From the NCBI GenBank assembly GCA_002284615.2, contig MU069495.1:365031-376565 (forward strand): DNA of 11,535 nucleotides, written 5' to 3'. The translations under genes and the position numbers were made by a program. This document shows, one piece after another, positions 1 through 7,582 of this stretch. The first letter of the stretch is position 1, and every line of letters starts with the position of its first letter. The stretch is from Dunaliella salina. Taxonomy: Eukaryota > Chlorophyta > Chlorophyceae > Chlamydomonadales > Dunaliellaceae. Below the pieces are notes generated by a model. The model searched no databases. It worked only from the letters and a program-made list of their open reading frames with translations, and was not told the DNA's origin.

Positions 1-74
<74 letters not shown>

Positions 75-86
75 ACACACACACAC
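1..86. repeat. (AC)n microsatellite
   Basis: An almost uninterrupted AC dinucleotide run starts at the window edge, so its true length is unknown. One AC-to-AT change lies near position 70, and the run decays into GC-ACGTGCATGCATG. It lies upstream of the first plausible exon and is probably intronic or intergenic. Confidence 0.97.
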
Positions 87-172
87 GCACGTGCATGCAT
101 GAATGCACTATCAAAATACCACATGCTGAAGTTCATGCTCTTGGAATAAACGGCATCGCCCATGCCAAACAG

Positions 173-980
173 CAAAGGCTGAATGATGCTTTGTGGGAAC
201 GTCACTTTGCCGCCGACAACATGCGATGCGTGCATTCGGTACAACACCAACACAGTGCAAAGCGTTTGATCAGTGCTTACTTGTCAATTTCTGAAACATT
301 CTCAAAATTTTCAAAGACCATGTGCTTGTGATGTGGACACACATGCAGTTTGAACCCCCAAGTATGGGCAAAACTTTCACCCTAACTGTGGCCACCTTGG
401 GCATTTTCTTCCTGCCTGTGTGGGTCTTGGCTTACCAAGACTACCAGATGGCCGACTTGCAGAAGAGGTGCGTCTTCTTAAGAGGAACGAGGAGCTGGAG
501 GAGGCTTACAATCGGGTGGAAAGGTATTTAATGAGTAGTCTACTTAGAAACCTTCTGAGTAAACTTGAAGGATATATGAGGGAATACTTCAGGGGGGCTG
601 CGCAAACTTTCATGCCATCAATGAGTTTCCAGGAAAGGGATGTGTGGTATGAGGATGTCGACAATGGGTGTAAGCACAAATGTCTAGGCCTTCATCTCTT
701 TCTTGTGTTTCTGGGGCGTATTTACAACATTTGGTGACTGCAAAGTAGTAATAAAGAAAAGGTCAAGGAATTTTTACGTTATGGGGCATCTCTTTTGGAT
801 ACCCTAGAAGTTGAGAAATGCTTTCCTTGAATCTTCGCCTACCCCCTTAGAGTTGAAATTCTATCCGAATTTTTTTATTTCTCTCTTGGATGTCCAGCGG
901 GGAAGCTTGTGAAAGCCTCCTTGGCCTCGAGAGATGGCCTGCCGAGCCTGTTTCGGCCAGCGCACACGTCTCAGCCCTAA
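173..980 (+). CDS. Multi-exon gene, small single-span membrane protein with coiled coil; 1-nt frameshift
   Basis: Not recognised by name. Proposed exons: 173-229 (after ACAG; donor GTGCAT); 349-515 (after ACATGCAG; donor GTGGAA); 633-669 (after TTTCCAG; donor GTAAGC); 898-980 (after a long pyrimidine tract and TGTCCAG; stop TAA 978-980). Phases agree: 0 at the first two introns, and T|CG across the third. The second exon encodes a hydrophobic segment (TLGIFFLPVWVL), consistent with one membrane span, then QDYQMADL. After that the coding-like sequence moves to another frame (EEVRLLKRNEELEEAYNR, a charged heptad-like helix). Joining the two frames needs one extra base near 459, so this copy is either a broken gene or an assembly indel. 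The layout recalls small single-span mitochondrial inner-membrane subunits such as complex I accessory proteins, but that is only a resemblance. More 5' exons probably lie outside the window. Confidence 0.42.
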
Positions 981-1148
981 TGCAACGAATCTGGGCACAC
1001 CCAGGTGACAGCAAGGCTGGCATTGCAAGAATAGAAATGATGCAATTGCGGTTGGTTGCATTGCATCTTTGGCTTGTGGTGTGCGTCCCCTGCTCAGACC
1101 CAGCTTGTTTGACTTGGAGGGAAGCTTCCATAGCTGTCAGCGGCGGCC

Positions 1149-1243
1149 TGTGCAGCACTTCCCAGCCATGATCCTCAAGCATCACAATGCCCAGAGCATG
1201 GGCATTGTGATGTTTGAGGATCATGGCTGGGAAGTGCTGCACA
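1149..1243. repeat. Near-perfect inverted repeat, 45-bp arms, 5-nt loop
   Basis: The left arm 1149-1193 and right arm 1199-1243 are reverse complements with a single mismatch (CAAGCATC on the left against GATGTTTG on the right). The 5-nt loop GAGCA lies at 1194-1198. Transcribed on either strand it would form a stem of about 45 bp. It lies about 170 bp after the stop codon of the upstream gene, so it could be part of its 3' untranslated region. No flanking duplication was found. It could be a small-RNA precursor, a foldback element or a recent inverted duplication. Confidence 0.93.
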
Positions 1244-1739
1244 TCTCATCCCGGGAAGTGAATTAGGAAAACTCCCCAGGGCATGTGCCCGCGTTTGTGA
1301 GCACAAATTCGGGTGATCTCTATTTCATCCGTGAAGAAGGGTAATCCAATGCTCGTTTGCAGCATTGCCAAACAGTAAACACCCAATCATTTTCAGATTC
1401 TGGGCTAGGCCTGAAGGTTTCCAGTTCCTGCAGCTTACCTGCACAGTTTCCAGACGGTGACCACCTTCCGCGCGGGGACTCAACTAGTGCATGTCCTGAG
1501 TTTTGAGGAGGGCTCCTTTTTGCCCCTTTTCCCTTCCAAGCAAATTTGAGTGTGCTGCTAAGGGTGCATGTGAGTCTTGTGCAGAAATTTCTTCCACTTT
1601 TCTCACCAGTCGCCGCAAGAGCTTAACAGCATGGCAAAGCAGAGTCGCTTGGGACTTCTTGTCCCATGCAAGTCTGCCTTGCCATCCCTGATGCTCTTAT
1701 CCTTTGTAAAGGCCATTCCTCTGGCACCTCTTTTAATCA
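1244..1739. other. Intergenic or intronic, no supported feature
   Basis: No supported gene. A pyrimidine-rich stretch followed by CTCACCAG near 1610 could be a splice acceptor, but the frames after it do not look convincingly coding. TTTGTAAAGG near 1703 contains TGTAA. Confidence 0.4.
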
Positions 1740-1822
1740 TGTCCTTCGTGGAGGCCTCTCAGGGCCAGGTGGGCCGGTTTCTTGATTGGCTGTCTGCACA
1801 GTGCTCAGTTTCGTATATTGTA

Positions 1823-2310
1823 GAAGCTGTAGGGACCAATCCGAAGAGGGCTGCCACCCGAATTCGTCTGCATGGGCGAGTCCCTCAAACTGGTTCCTAT
1901 GCACAAATTTGCACTGTACATCTTTTTGTTTGTTCTTTGAAGGTTGCACAAGGCCTTGGCATCCCCTTCAGTGGCCAGCCTGTCAAAATGGTTCCGGGCC
2001 TTTCGAAACTTCGTTTCTTGCAGGCTCTGCAAGAGGCCAAAGGCCAAAGGGGCCAGTTTCACAAACTGGTTCCTTTACATACCTTACCTGCATATTGTGG
2101 GACTTTTTTTCTTGCAGGCTCTGCAAGAGGCCAAGGCCAAAGGGGCCAGTCTCTCAAGCTGGTTCCTCTGCTTTCTTACCTTTGCAGTGCCCATTCTGTT
2201 TCTCACAAGCTGCAAGAAGCCTAGGGCCAAGAGGGCTACTGGCTGATGTCTATTTCAAATGCCAATTTGCTAAAACTGGTTCCTTTTCCCAAATCTGCTT
2301 TGTCTTGCAG
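1823..2310 (+). repeat. Degenerate ~80-120-bp minisatellite that copies a splice acceptor and exon start
   Basis: Repeated blocks pair a CTTGCAG-like acceptor followed by GCTCTGCAAGAGGCCAA with a downstream ACTGGTTCC block. Acceptor-equivalent AGs fall at about 1823, 1942, 2023, 2117, 2209 and 2310, a spacing of 119, 81, 94, 92 and 101 bp. The units at 2023 and 2117 are almost identical, and those at 1823, 1942 and 2209 are diverged. The last unit runs into the terminal exon at 2311. The array probably arose by tandem duplication of the end of the last intron plus the start of the last exon. A partial, more diverged unit may exist near 1745. Confidence 0.8.
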
Positions 2311-2368
2311 GCTGCAGGAGGCCAAGGCTAAGAAGGCTGCTCCCGCTGCCGCAGATGACAGCAGCTAA
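2311..2368 (+). CDS. Terminal exon of an unidentified gene, Ala/Lys-rich C-terminus
   Basis: The exon starts after TTTGTCTTGCAG in phase 2 and encodes LQEAKAKKAAPAAADDSS followed by TAA (2366-2368). Third positions favour G and C (CTG CAG GAG GCC AAG), as expected for a real exon. Basic then acidic low-complexity ends like this occur in ribosomal and other abundant cytosolic proteins, but the fragment is too short to assign. Upstream exons were not found in the window; the preceding intron holds the acceptor-copy minisatellite. If a decoy acceptor at 2023 or 2117 were used, the reading frame would change or terminate early. Confidence 0.45.
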
Positions 2369-2501
2369 GCCCCTCCTGAGAGAGGACCTGGGCTGCCCTC
2401 CTCCTGCTTATTCCATGAGGGAACCGATCCGCTCTCTTAGAAGTGAACAGAGTTGCCCGCACAAGCATGCTGGGCCTGCTTTTGGTATGCGGTGTGGTGA
2501 G

Positions 2502-2597
2502 CGTGCCCTTGTTTTCATGGATCTTAGTGCCCCTGTTTTCAGGGACCTCAGTGCCCCTGTTTTAATGGACATCAGTGCCCCTGTATTCATGGGGATC
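2502..2597 (+). repeat. 24-bp tandem repeat, 4 copies
   Basis: Four consecutive 24-bp units (starts 2502, 2526, 2550, 2574) share AGTGCCCCTGTTTTC followed by a variable GGAxxTC part. The period is a multiple of 3, so one frame reads an 8-residue repeat (SAPVFRDL, SAPVLMDI, SAPVFMGI). The repeat lies about 135 bp after a stop codon and is more likely 3' untranslated or intergenic minisatellite than protein. Confidence 0.88.
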
Positions 2598-3201
2598 GGG
2601 TCATATGCAGGCGCTCCAACCTGGAGGCCAGCCTGCAGCTGCACAGCGGTGGGTCATGGACAAGTTGAAACTGCAAGCTTGCGCACTCATGCAAGCACAC
2701 ACTGACTACCAAATAGGTGTAGCTGCGTGCGCACTTAACACGGGCACAAGAGGGGGAGTTGAGGCCATGCAGCTGTCTGATGACTCTGACCCTGCATCTT
2801 GCTGGAGCCAACAATGGAGCACTGTGGCAACCCTGCACTTGAAGGTTTCCCATTGATTTGCACCGCAATCAATGAAGGTGCATGGAAGCACCGGTGGAGC
2901 TTGCTGGAGAGGGGGATAACTGTTGTTGCAGCTGTGGTAACAGTTCTGCGACCTGTGAAGGGACATGCCCTTGGCAGCATCCAAGCCTTCAACAAACAGT
3001 GCTTGAGTACTTCTTTTCTTGTGTGAAGAACATGATCCACCCTGCAGCCTTTTCTTTTGCTCATTTTGCTGCCACAATGACCTTACTAGTGAAGGCCGGC
3101 AGAGATTTATAATGGCTACTACAATTGAACCCTCTTGGAGCAGCTGCGCACCAACATTATCGGAGGGTGTGTCCTGCCTATGTTCTCTTCTTGTATCCCA
3201 G
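2598..3201. other. No supported gene
   Basis: Both strands have several open frames of 60-120 codons that overlap each other, as expected by chance at this composition. One plus-strand frame through about 2905-3026 (containing VVAAVVTVLRPVKG) is mildly coding-like but has no clear splice context. TTTATAATGG at 3107-3116 resembles a TATA box, with no other promoter evidence. Confidence 0.35.
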
Positions 3202-3301
3202 GGCAGAAGCTATTTTGGTGATGGCTGGAAAATGGCCCAGCTCCTTGCTTCGTATCTTACCTCATGAATTGATCAAGAGAACGATAAAGAAGGGGAGCTA
3301 A
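3202..3301 (+). CDS. Candidate terminal exon, unidentified
   Basis: A long pyrimidine tract (CTATGTTCTCTTCTTGTATCCCAG) ends at an AG at 3201. The downstream phase-2 frame encodes 32 residues, including KWPSSLLRILPHELIKR, and ends with TAA at 3299-3301. The Leu-Pro-x-Glu-Leu pattern is vaguely F-box-like, but the piece is too short to assign. No upstream partner exon was identified. An alternative frame (FGDGWKMAQLLASYLTS) is also open over the same bases and ends with TGA near 3267. Confidence 0.27.
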
Positions 3302-3453
3302 GTTAGGTGTACCTGCCAAAAGTCGGTACCTGCCTATGGCCCTCGGGACAGCTTAGCTGAAGCAAAAGAATAGGGAAGAAAAGACTACGCAGGCAGGGGA
3401 AGACCTCACCAGATGGATGAAGGGAAAGAGGTGCGGAGAAGGCACCATGCATC

Positions 3454-3465
3454 CTATCAACCAAG
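3454..3465. repeat. Target-site duplication, copy at the LINE 3' end
   Basis: CTATCAACCAAG occurs here and again, identically, at 3938-3949, immediately bounding the minus-strand LINE fragment. This is the expected footprint of target-primed insertion. Confidence 0.8.
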
Positions 3466-3937
3466 GTTTACAAGTTTTACAAGGGAACATAACCTTCAGC
3501 CAGAGAGTTTGGCTGCTTGGTGTGGTGAAAGAAATCCATAAGCTCAGACGAGGCAATAAGTCTGAGTATCTTGGTTTTGAAAGAAACGAGCTACTTCCAG
3601 AGAGCAGGCATCAGAAAAAAAGAAAGATCCTGTATCATTATACACTACGATGTGAGCAGGAAATGGCACTAAAAAGATGTGCATACTTTCTTCTAAGACA
3701 ACACAGGTAGTTGCAAGGGCAGAGAAAGATGACGTGCTTTTCATCCTGCCATTGTTCTGAAATACATAAATCACATGGAGGTGCATGTCCATGCCAATGA
3801 GAAGTTTCAACTCCGAGTTTATGGGCGCGCAATCGGAAGCAAGCAATTTTCCTCTGCATATGCCTACCCGAATCCAAATGCAGATACCTAGGAGTATGGA
3901 GAGGTTTACCAAAAGCAGAATTATGCCGGAAGGGAAG
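3466..3937 (-). mobile_element. 5'-truncated LINE, copy a (ORF2-like C-terminus, frameshifted)
   Basis: Read on the minus strand, this encodes the last part of a non-LTR retrotransposon polyprotein. In order: PRYLHLD; then RFRL-like CFRLRAHKLGVETSHW; a CCHC zinc motif (CDLC...DEKHVIFLC, C-x2-C-x9-H-x4-C, about 3775-3719); CLRRKYAHLF; and a terminal SSELMDFFHHTKQPNSLAEG ending at TAA (3479-3477). Two frame changes, after the CSHRSV region and near 3545, make it a pseudogene. After the stop comes a short repeated tail, TTGTAAAAC then TTGTAAAC. Perfect 12-bp direct repeats on both sides define the insertion as 472 bp, truncated at its 5' end. The same protein segment recurs in the plus-strand copies downstream. 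Confidence 0.88.
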
Positions 3938-3949
3938 CTATCAACCAAG
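3938..3949. repeat. Target-site duplication, copy at the truncated LINE 5' end
   Basis: CTATCAACCAAG, identical to 3454-3465. The two copies are separated by 472 bp of LINE sequence. Confidence 0.8.
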
Positions 3950-4671
3950 AGAACAACAAGATCAAAAGTCATGGTCAGGTGTGGATTACAAACAATACCC
4001 CCTTGTCAATTTGGCGATGATGGTGTTCAATTGAAGCAAAAATTGTTCCTGCAATCTGACCTGTACAAACTGAGAAGCAATGCAAAAGACTGAGTTACAG
4101 CTTTTTGAGCCGCTTCCGGCATGCTGACATAACTCAGACCCTGGCAAACACCAAGATCTGCTTAGCTCGGGGTGGCTTTGAGTGGTAGCCAACAGACAAG
4201 GAACTGGACTCTGCCCATCATCTCTGTATCACAGATTCTGCATGATCAGTATGCAGTAGCTTCTATTGAATCAATGCATTGAAGAAGGTGGACTCTCGAT
4301 GCCATCCTGACCAATCCACTGTCCTTCCAAAAATCCTGCTGGGAAGCGCATTTTTCCAACAGCTCTTAGTCCATCTACATGTTTTGATCCTTCAGGGTAA
4401 CAGCTTGAAAAAATACTTCAGGCCCTGCATGCAAACATATCATGAGTCCCTGGAGCCCAATTCCAGACAGGCGCCAACTCATACACATGGATATTGTGGT
4501 TTAGTTATTAAAAGCCCCCAATCAAAATAAATGACTGCTCATTTGTACATGGGAAGTATCATGGATGTTCCTGACTCACACCCGAGAGAATGTATAAGAT
4601 AATGGCTAACTTACCACCAATGGTGCAGCCTGCCCATTAAGGGGGGCCGAGGCTACGTATTCTCCTTACAG
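3950..4671. other. No supported gene
   Basis: Several overlapping chance-like frames occur on both strands. No splice-bounded coding segment, repeat or recognised motif was found. The plus strand contains an AT-rich patch near 4395-4420. The end of this stretch (from about 4640) leads into the acceptor TTCTCCTTACAG of the next exon candidate. Confidence 0.4.
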
Positions 4672-4929
4672 ACTTCCCACCACGTGTTCTTTGACCACCC
4701 TCAGGATATCCTTCGCAGCGTGGCTCGGTTGAAATTCCTCGGAGGCTCGCCTCTTGAGCAGTGGTGCTTGTGCCTGCCTCCTCTGGTCTTAATGTGTAGG
4801 TGCGCGTGTGTCCCGTGTGCGCCCCTCTTCCTTTCCTTCTCTGTGGTCTCGTGCTTCTCTTTCTTCTCAGGAGATATCTCTTTCTCAAGCAGAGGCCCTC
4901 TCAGGACATCGCCACGTCCTTGGGCACAT
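4672..4929 (+). CDS. Two-exon gene fragment, unidentified (weak mTERF-like look)
   Basis: Exon 4672-4763 follows TATTCTCCTTACAG and encodes FFDHPQDILRSVARLKFLGG then SPLEQ. A GTGCTT donor at 4764 begins a 107-bp pyrimidine-rich intron ending TTTCTTCTCAG at 4870. Exon 4871-4929 continues RYLFLKQRPSQDIATSLG. The split codon TG|G restores a Trp exactly across the junction, which supports the splice model. A GTAAAA donor may follow at 4930. The helical pattern 'hP.IL.S...L.FLGG' weakly recalls mTERF-repeat proteins of mitochondria and chloroplasts; this is a guess. LINE sequence begins within about 10-15 bp downstream, so the gene may be interrupted, or the LINE may sit in the next intron. Confidence 0.38.
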
Positions 4930-4939
4930 GTAAAATAAA

Positions 4940-5341
4940 GAATTCCTTGTCCACACCCACTGTTATGACAGCAACTTCGAATCTGGGCTCTTCCCCTATT
5001 TGTGACTCATGTCAGGCTGCTGATGTTTTTCAAGATTGCAAACATGCCTTTTTTTGGTACACGCCCCAGGTAGCTTGCCTTCGCATGAAATGAGCATCCT
5101 CATTTACCCGATCTGGCCAGCAGTTGGTCGGTTTGACTGGAGGCCTTCTTATCCTTGTAGCCTTGTACCCTTATTTATCCACTCTGGGGCTCAGGATACT
5201 TCGACCTACTGCAACAGGACAACAACACACTATGTCCTTTTTAATGAGCAGGCTGGTTTTTGCACGTTTTGACTATGCCTTTATCTGTAAACTTTGTTGA
5301 ACCCTGTCATCGAACCCTGTAAACCCTAACCTGTAAACCCT
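4940..5341 (+). mobile_element. LINE 3'-end remnant, copy b
   Basis: A decayed copy of the same ORF2-like C-terminus. It has a degenerate CCHC motif from 5001 (CDSC...DCKHAFFWY, with the last Cys apparently Tyr), CLRMK in place of the C-LRRKY block, and after frame changes GYFDLLQQDNNTLCPF near 5190-5240, matching the FLQDQTN / LQHNKKLPFF segment of the other copies. The part from about 5243 aligns at DNA level with copy e (ATGAGCAGGCTGG...). It ends in a tail of CCCTGTAAA-type units at 5285-5341, including CCCTGTAAACCCTAACC. The 5' limit is approximate, and the copy is more diverged than a, f and g. Confidence 0.68.
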
Positions 5342-5355
5342 GATCATCTGATCAT

Positions 5356-6620
5356 CAGGTAGCCAAGTCAGATGTGGTTTAATTCATCAGGACCCAATCT
5401 GCCTTGGTTCACTGTTGGTGGAGTGCCATTGCCCCACAAGGAGTCCTTCAAGTGCTTAGGCATGTGGTTTCACATGAACATGAGCATGGCTAAGTGTTCG
5501 AATCATGTCACCGACCCTTTCATGGCATCTGCATTCCGAATTAGGCAAATTGTATGTGAGCATGACCTATGGGGCAGGCCAATGTAACGCTCTGGCTGGG
5601 AAAACGTACTTGATTCCAGCTGGCATGTATGCCAGCCAAGTGTGGGGCACCAAGTGCCTAAAGGAAGGTCGAGAATTTGTAAGTGAACTACAGATGCGTC
5701 ACACGTGTTTTTTAATTAGCACATTACATGTAAAGCGTGCAACCACAAACTTGGCTGTTCTGACTCAGAATCTGAATCAGAATCGGAGAGGATATGGGCA
5801 TATAGATACCTTTGCAGTTTTACTGGTTCAAGGTTGCTGTCAGGATGTGCATTGGCATGACCAGCTCTAGCTGTGAGACGCTGAGAAAAGTCTTTCAGGC
5901 AGATCTGAACATGCATTCGAGGGCACCTCCATGCTGGACTGTCCAGGTACTAGATGGCCTGCAAGGATTGCGGCGCTGTGAATCCTTTGTGGCGGCAATG
6001 AAGCAGGGCATGCCAATTTCGATGCATGACTACACTCATGACTTGAGGTACAGGATGTACAGTGCATGGACAGCTGTTGAGTGAGCGGACCCGTGAACAA
6101 CAAACAAGTTGGCCACTTATCAAGCGTTTTTTGCTTTAACTTTTGATCAATGTGCGCAAGCCTAGTAGGACGCCAGGATCCCTGCACCTGGATTTGTCTC
6201 GGCAGGTCATGCAGAATGCCAGTAGATTTAGGCTGCAAGCTCACACTCTGAACGTGGAAACTGCCTCTATAGCCTGAGGAGAGGAGATTTCTCCTGTGTG
6301 CAATCGTTTTTCATGTGGACAGGTACAAGATGAGGTACATGCTCTTTTCGTGTGTCAAGATGCGGGGGTCTGTGCTTGAAACGAAAAATACATTGAACTC
6401 TTCTGGACTCTATCAGTGATTTTGCACTTGCACAACCTTTCTTTCGCCAACATCTGAGTGACCAAGTTGTTTCCTTTTGCAACACAATAAAAAGCTCCCC
6501 TTTTACATGTCTGAGCTTTTGGATTTGCTGTTGGCTGGCGTGGACCAGCCAAAGGCTGAACCTTCTAACTGAAGTTCTCCACATGTAAACTGATCTAATC
6601 TGTAAACCCTGTAACCCTAA
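5356..6620 (+). mobile_element. LINE fragment, copy c, longest ORF2-like remnant
   Basis: The longest LINE piece here. Successive frames read: FNSSGPNLPWFTVGGVPLP...FKCLGMWF (the segment after the reverse transcriptase core, 5372-5585); LAGKTYLIPAGMYASQVWGT...LHVKRATTNLAVL (to about 5770); FYWFKVAVRM...DLNMHSRAPPCWTVQVLDG (5815-6084); NKLATYQAFFAL; RFRLQAHTLNVETAS; a zinc motif from 6299 with its second Cys replaced (CNRFSC...DEVHALFVC); and KLPFYMSELLDLLLAG...KAEPSN, stop TGA 6570-6572. Several frameshifts and stops (two TGA at 6082 and 6091) make it non-functional. The catalytic YxDD core and endonuclease are missing, so the copy is 5'-truncated. The tail (TGTAAACC, TGTAACCC) spans about 6583-6620. 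It starts about 15 bp after the tail of copy b. Confidence 0.85.
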
Positions 6621-6634
6621 ATTCCTGACTTAGT

Positions 6635-6790
6635 GGAGAGTAATTTATTTTCAATGATTTTTCTCGTGGCTACGACTTGATGTTCAAGCTGTTTCTCATT
6701 TCCTCTTGCAACACAACAAAAAGCTCCCCTTTTTCATGTCTGAGCTTTTGGATTGCTGTTGGCTGGCGCGGTCTGATCAGCTGTAAGGTC
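6635..6790 (+). mobile_element. LINE 3'-end remnant, copy d
   Basis: This repeats the end of copy c at a 229-bp offset: GCAACACAACAAAAAGCTCC at 6708 matches GCAACACAATAAAAAGCTCC at 6479. It encodes LQHNKKLPFFMSELLD before a 1-nt deletion breaks the frame. Similarity to copy c runs from about 6645 to GGCTGGCGCGG at 6771 and then stops, with a CTGTAAGG near 6781 as the only tail-like trace. Only the last ~130 bp of the element are present. Confidence 0.75.
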
Positions 6791-6874
6791 CAGTAAATGA
6801 TCTACCTTTGCAATAGAAAGAAATGTGTGCTGGGCACAGCCAGCGAGCATTAAGGAAAGACGCAACAGTCAGTG

Positions 6875-6896
6875 TTGAAACTGAGATTGAGTCTTA
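6875..6896. repeat. 22-bp target-site duplication, left copy (LINE e)
   Basis: Begins TTGAAACTGAGATT and ends AGTCTTA. It matches 7014-7035 with one G/A difference and flanks LINE copy e. Confidence 0.78.
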
Positions 6897-7013
6897 TTAA
6901 ACCAGAACAACAATAAACTTCCATTTTTCCTTCATGAATTAATCGCCTTTTATGAGCAGGCTAGCAGTCGCAATTATTGACTGAATGCCTTATCCTTGTG
7001 AACCTTGTGAACC
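6897..7013 (+). mobile_element. LINE 3'-end insertion, copy e (117 bp)
   Basis: A very short 5'-truncated copy. One frame reads QNNNKLPFFLHELIAFYEQA then SSRNY and TGA, corresponding to the last part of the element's protein. It ends in a duplicated tail unit, CCTTGTGAACCTTGTGAACC. It lies exactly between the 22-bp direct repeats at 6875-6896 and 7014-7035, which fixes its boundaries. Confidence 0.78.
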
Positions 7014-7035
7014 TTGAAACTGAGATTAAGTCTTA
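7014..7035. repeat. 22-bp target-site duplication, right copy (LINE e)
   Basis: Right partner of 6875-6896. Its second half overlaps the left target-site duplication of copies f/g (7026-7040). Confidence 0.78.
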
Positions 7036-7040
7036 CCAGA
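7026..7040. repeat. 15-bp target-site duplication, left copy (LINE f/g)
   Basis: TTAAGTCTTACCAGA, matching TTGAGTCTTACCAGA at 7858-7872 with one mismatch. The pair bounds the f/g LINE block. Confidence 0.7.
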
Positions 7041-7582
7041 GCACAATGAGCGTGTGAACAAATTAGCCAAGTATCATCACTGGGTGGCTCTCCCTTTGAA
7101 GCCTTTGGCTGCTTATGGAGCGCCCTTTTCTGTCCCTAGGTATTTGCGTCTTGATTTAGGCAAGCATATGCTGAGAAACATCGCACGCTTTCGATTGCAT
7201 GCACACACTCTAAGAGTTGAGACATCACTTTGGCAGGAGCACACTTCAGTTTGTGATAAATGTGACCTAGGAGGACTTCAAGATGAAAAACATGTTGTGT
7301 TCCTTTGTTCCTGCGGTCCTGTGTGTTCTCTTAGAAGGACTTATGAACATCTCTTTTCTGACTTCCCCTCTGCTCACAAAGTTCTTCAGGACGAGACAGG
7401 CGCTTTTTATTACACTCAGGCTAGTTCTGAGGATGTCTTTCATTTCTTACAGGACCAAACTAATGAGACTTATCGTTTTATTTCTAATCTCATGGATATT
7501 TATTCTTAGGATGGAACAGTTCATCAGGCCGAGCAGCCAAACAACCTGGCTGAAGGTCAAACCCAATTGTAACCTTGTAACC
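7041..7582 (+). mobile_element. 5'-truncated LINE, copy f (best-preserved ORF2-like C-terminus)
   Basis: The most intact copy. A single frame is open from 7030 to the TAG at 7507-7509 with no ATG at its start, as expected for a fragment of a larger protein. It reads NKLAKYHHW; PRYLRLDLGKHMLRNIARFR then LHAHTLRVETSLW; a complete CCHC zinc motif, CDKCDLGGLQDEKHVVFLC (7252-7308, C-x2-C-x9-H-x4-C); SLRRTYEHLFSDFPS; FYYTQASSEDVFHFLQDQT; NLMDIYS. The TAG is premature: the sequence continues in frame as DGTVHQAEQPNNLAEGQTQL to a TAA at 7569-7571, as the sister copy g shows with TTG in place of TAG. The tail is ATTGTAACCTTGTAACC. Similar C-terminal zinc-binding domains (zf-RVT type) follow the reverse transcriptase in L1-type LINEs. 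The polymerase itself is missing here. Confidence 0.88.

Noticed and set aside
847..1242. 131-codon minus-strand open frame
   Set aside because: It is antisense to the terminal exon at 898-980 and reads through the inverted repeat, so it is a shadow frame.
1149..1243. Hairpin as a bacterial-type terminator
   Set aside because: The stem is far too long, has no following T run, and the window is eukaryotic.
1577..2224. 215-codon plus-strand open frame
   Set aside because: It runs through diverged minisatellite units and several acceptor-like AGs, and overlapping frames of similar length exist. Its length reflects repeat composition rather than a protein.
3105..3267. Promoter plus small gene starting at the ATG at 3112
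   Set aside because: Only a TATAA-like string precedes it, and the frame competes with a better splice-bounded exon frame at 3202-3301.
4637..4888. 83-codon Arg-rich minus-strand frame
   Set aside because: It is antisense to the splice-bounded exon pair at 4672-4929, and its Arg richness comes from the pyrimidine-rich intron on the other strand.
5300..5341. Telomere or interstitial telomeric array
   Set aside because: Only a single CCCTAA match is present among CCCTGTAAA units. It is better explained as the tail of LINE copy b.
7054..7509. Intact stand-alone gene
   Set aside because: The frame has no ATG at its start, matches only the C-terminal end of the ORF2-like protein seen in six other copies, and lies between target-site duplications.
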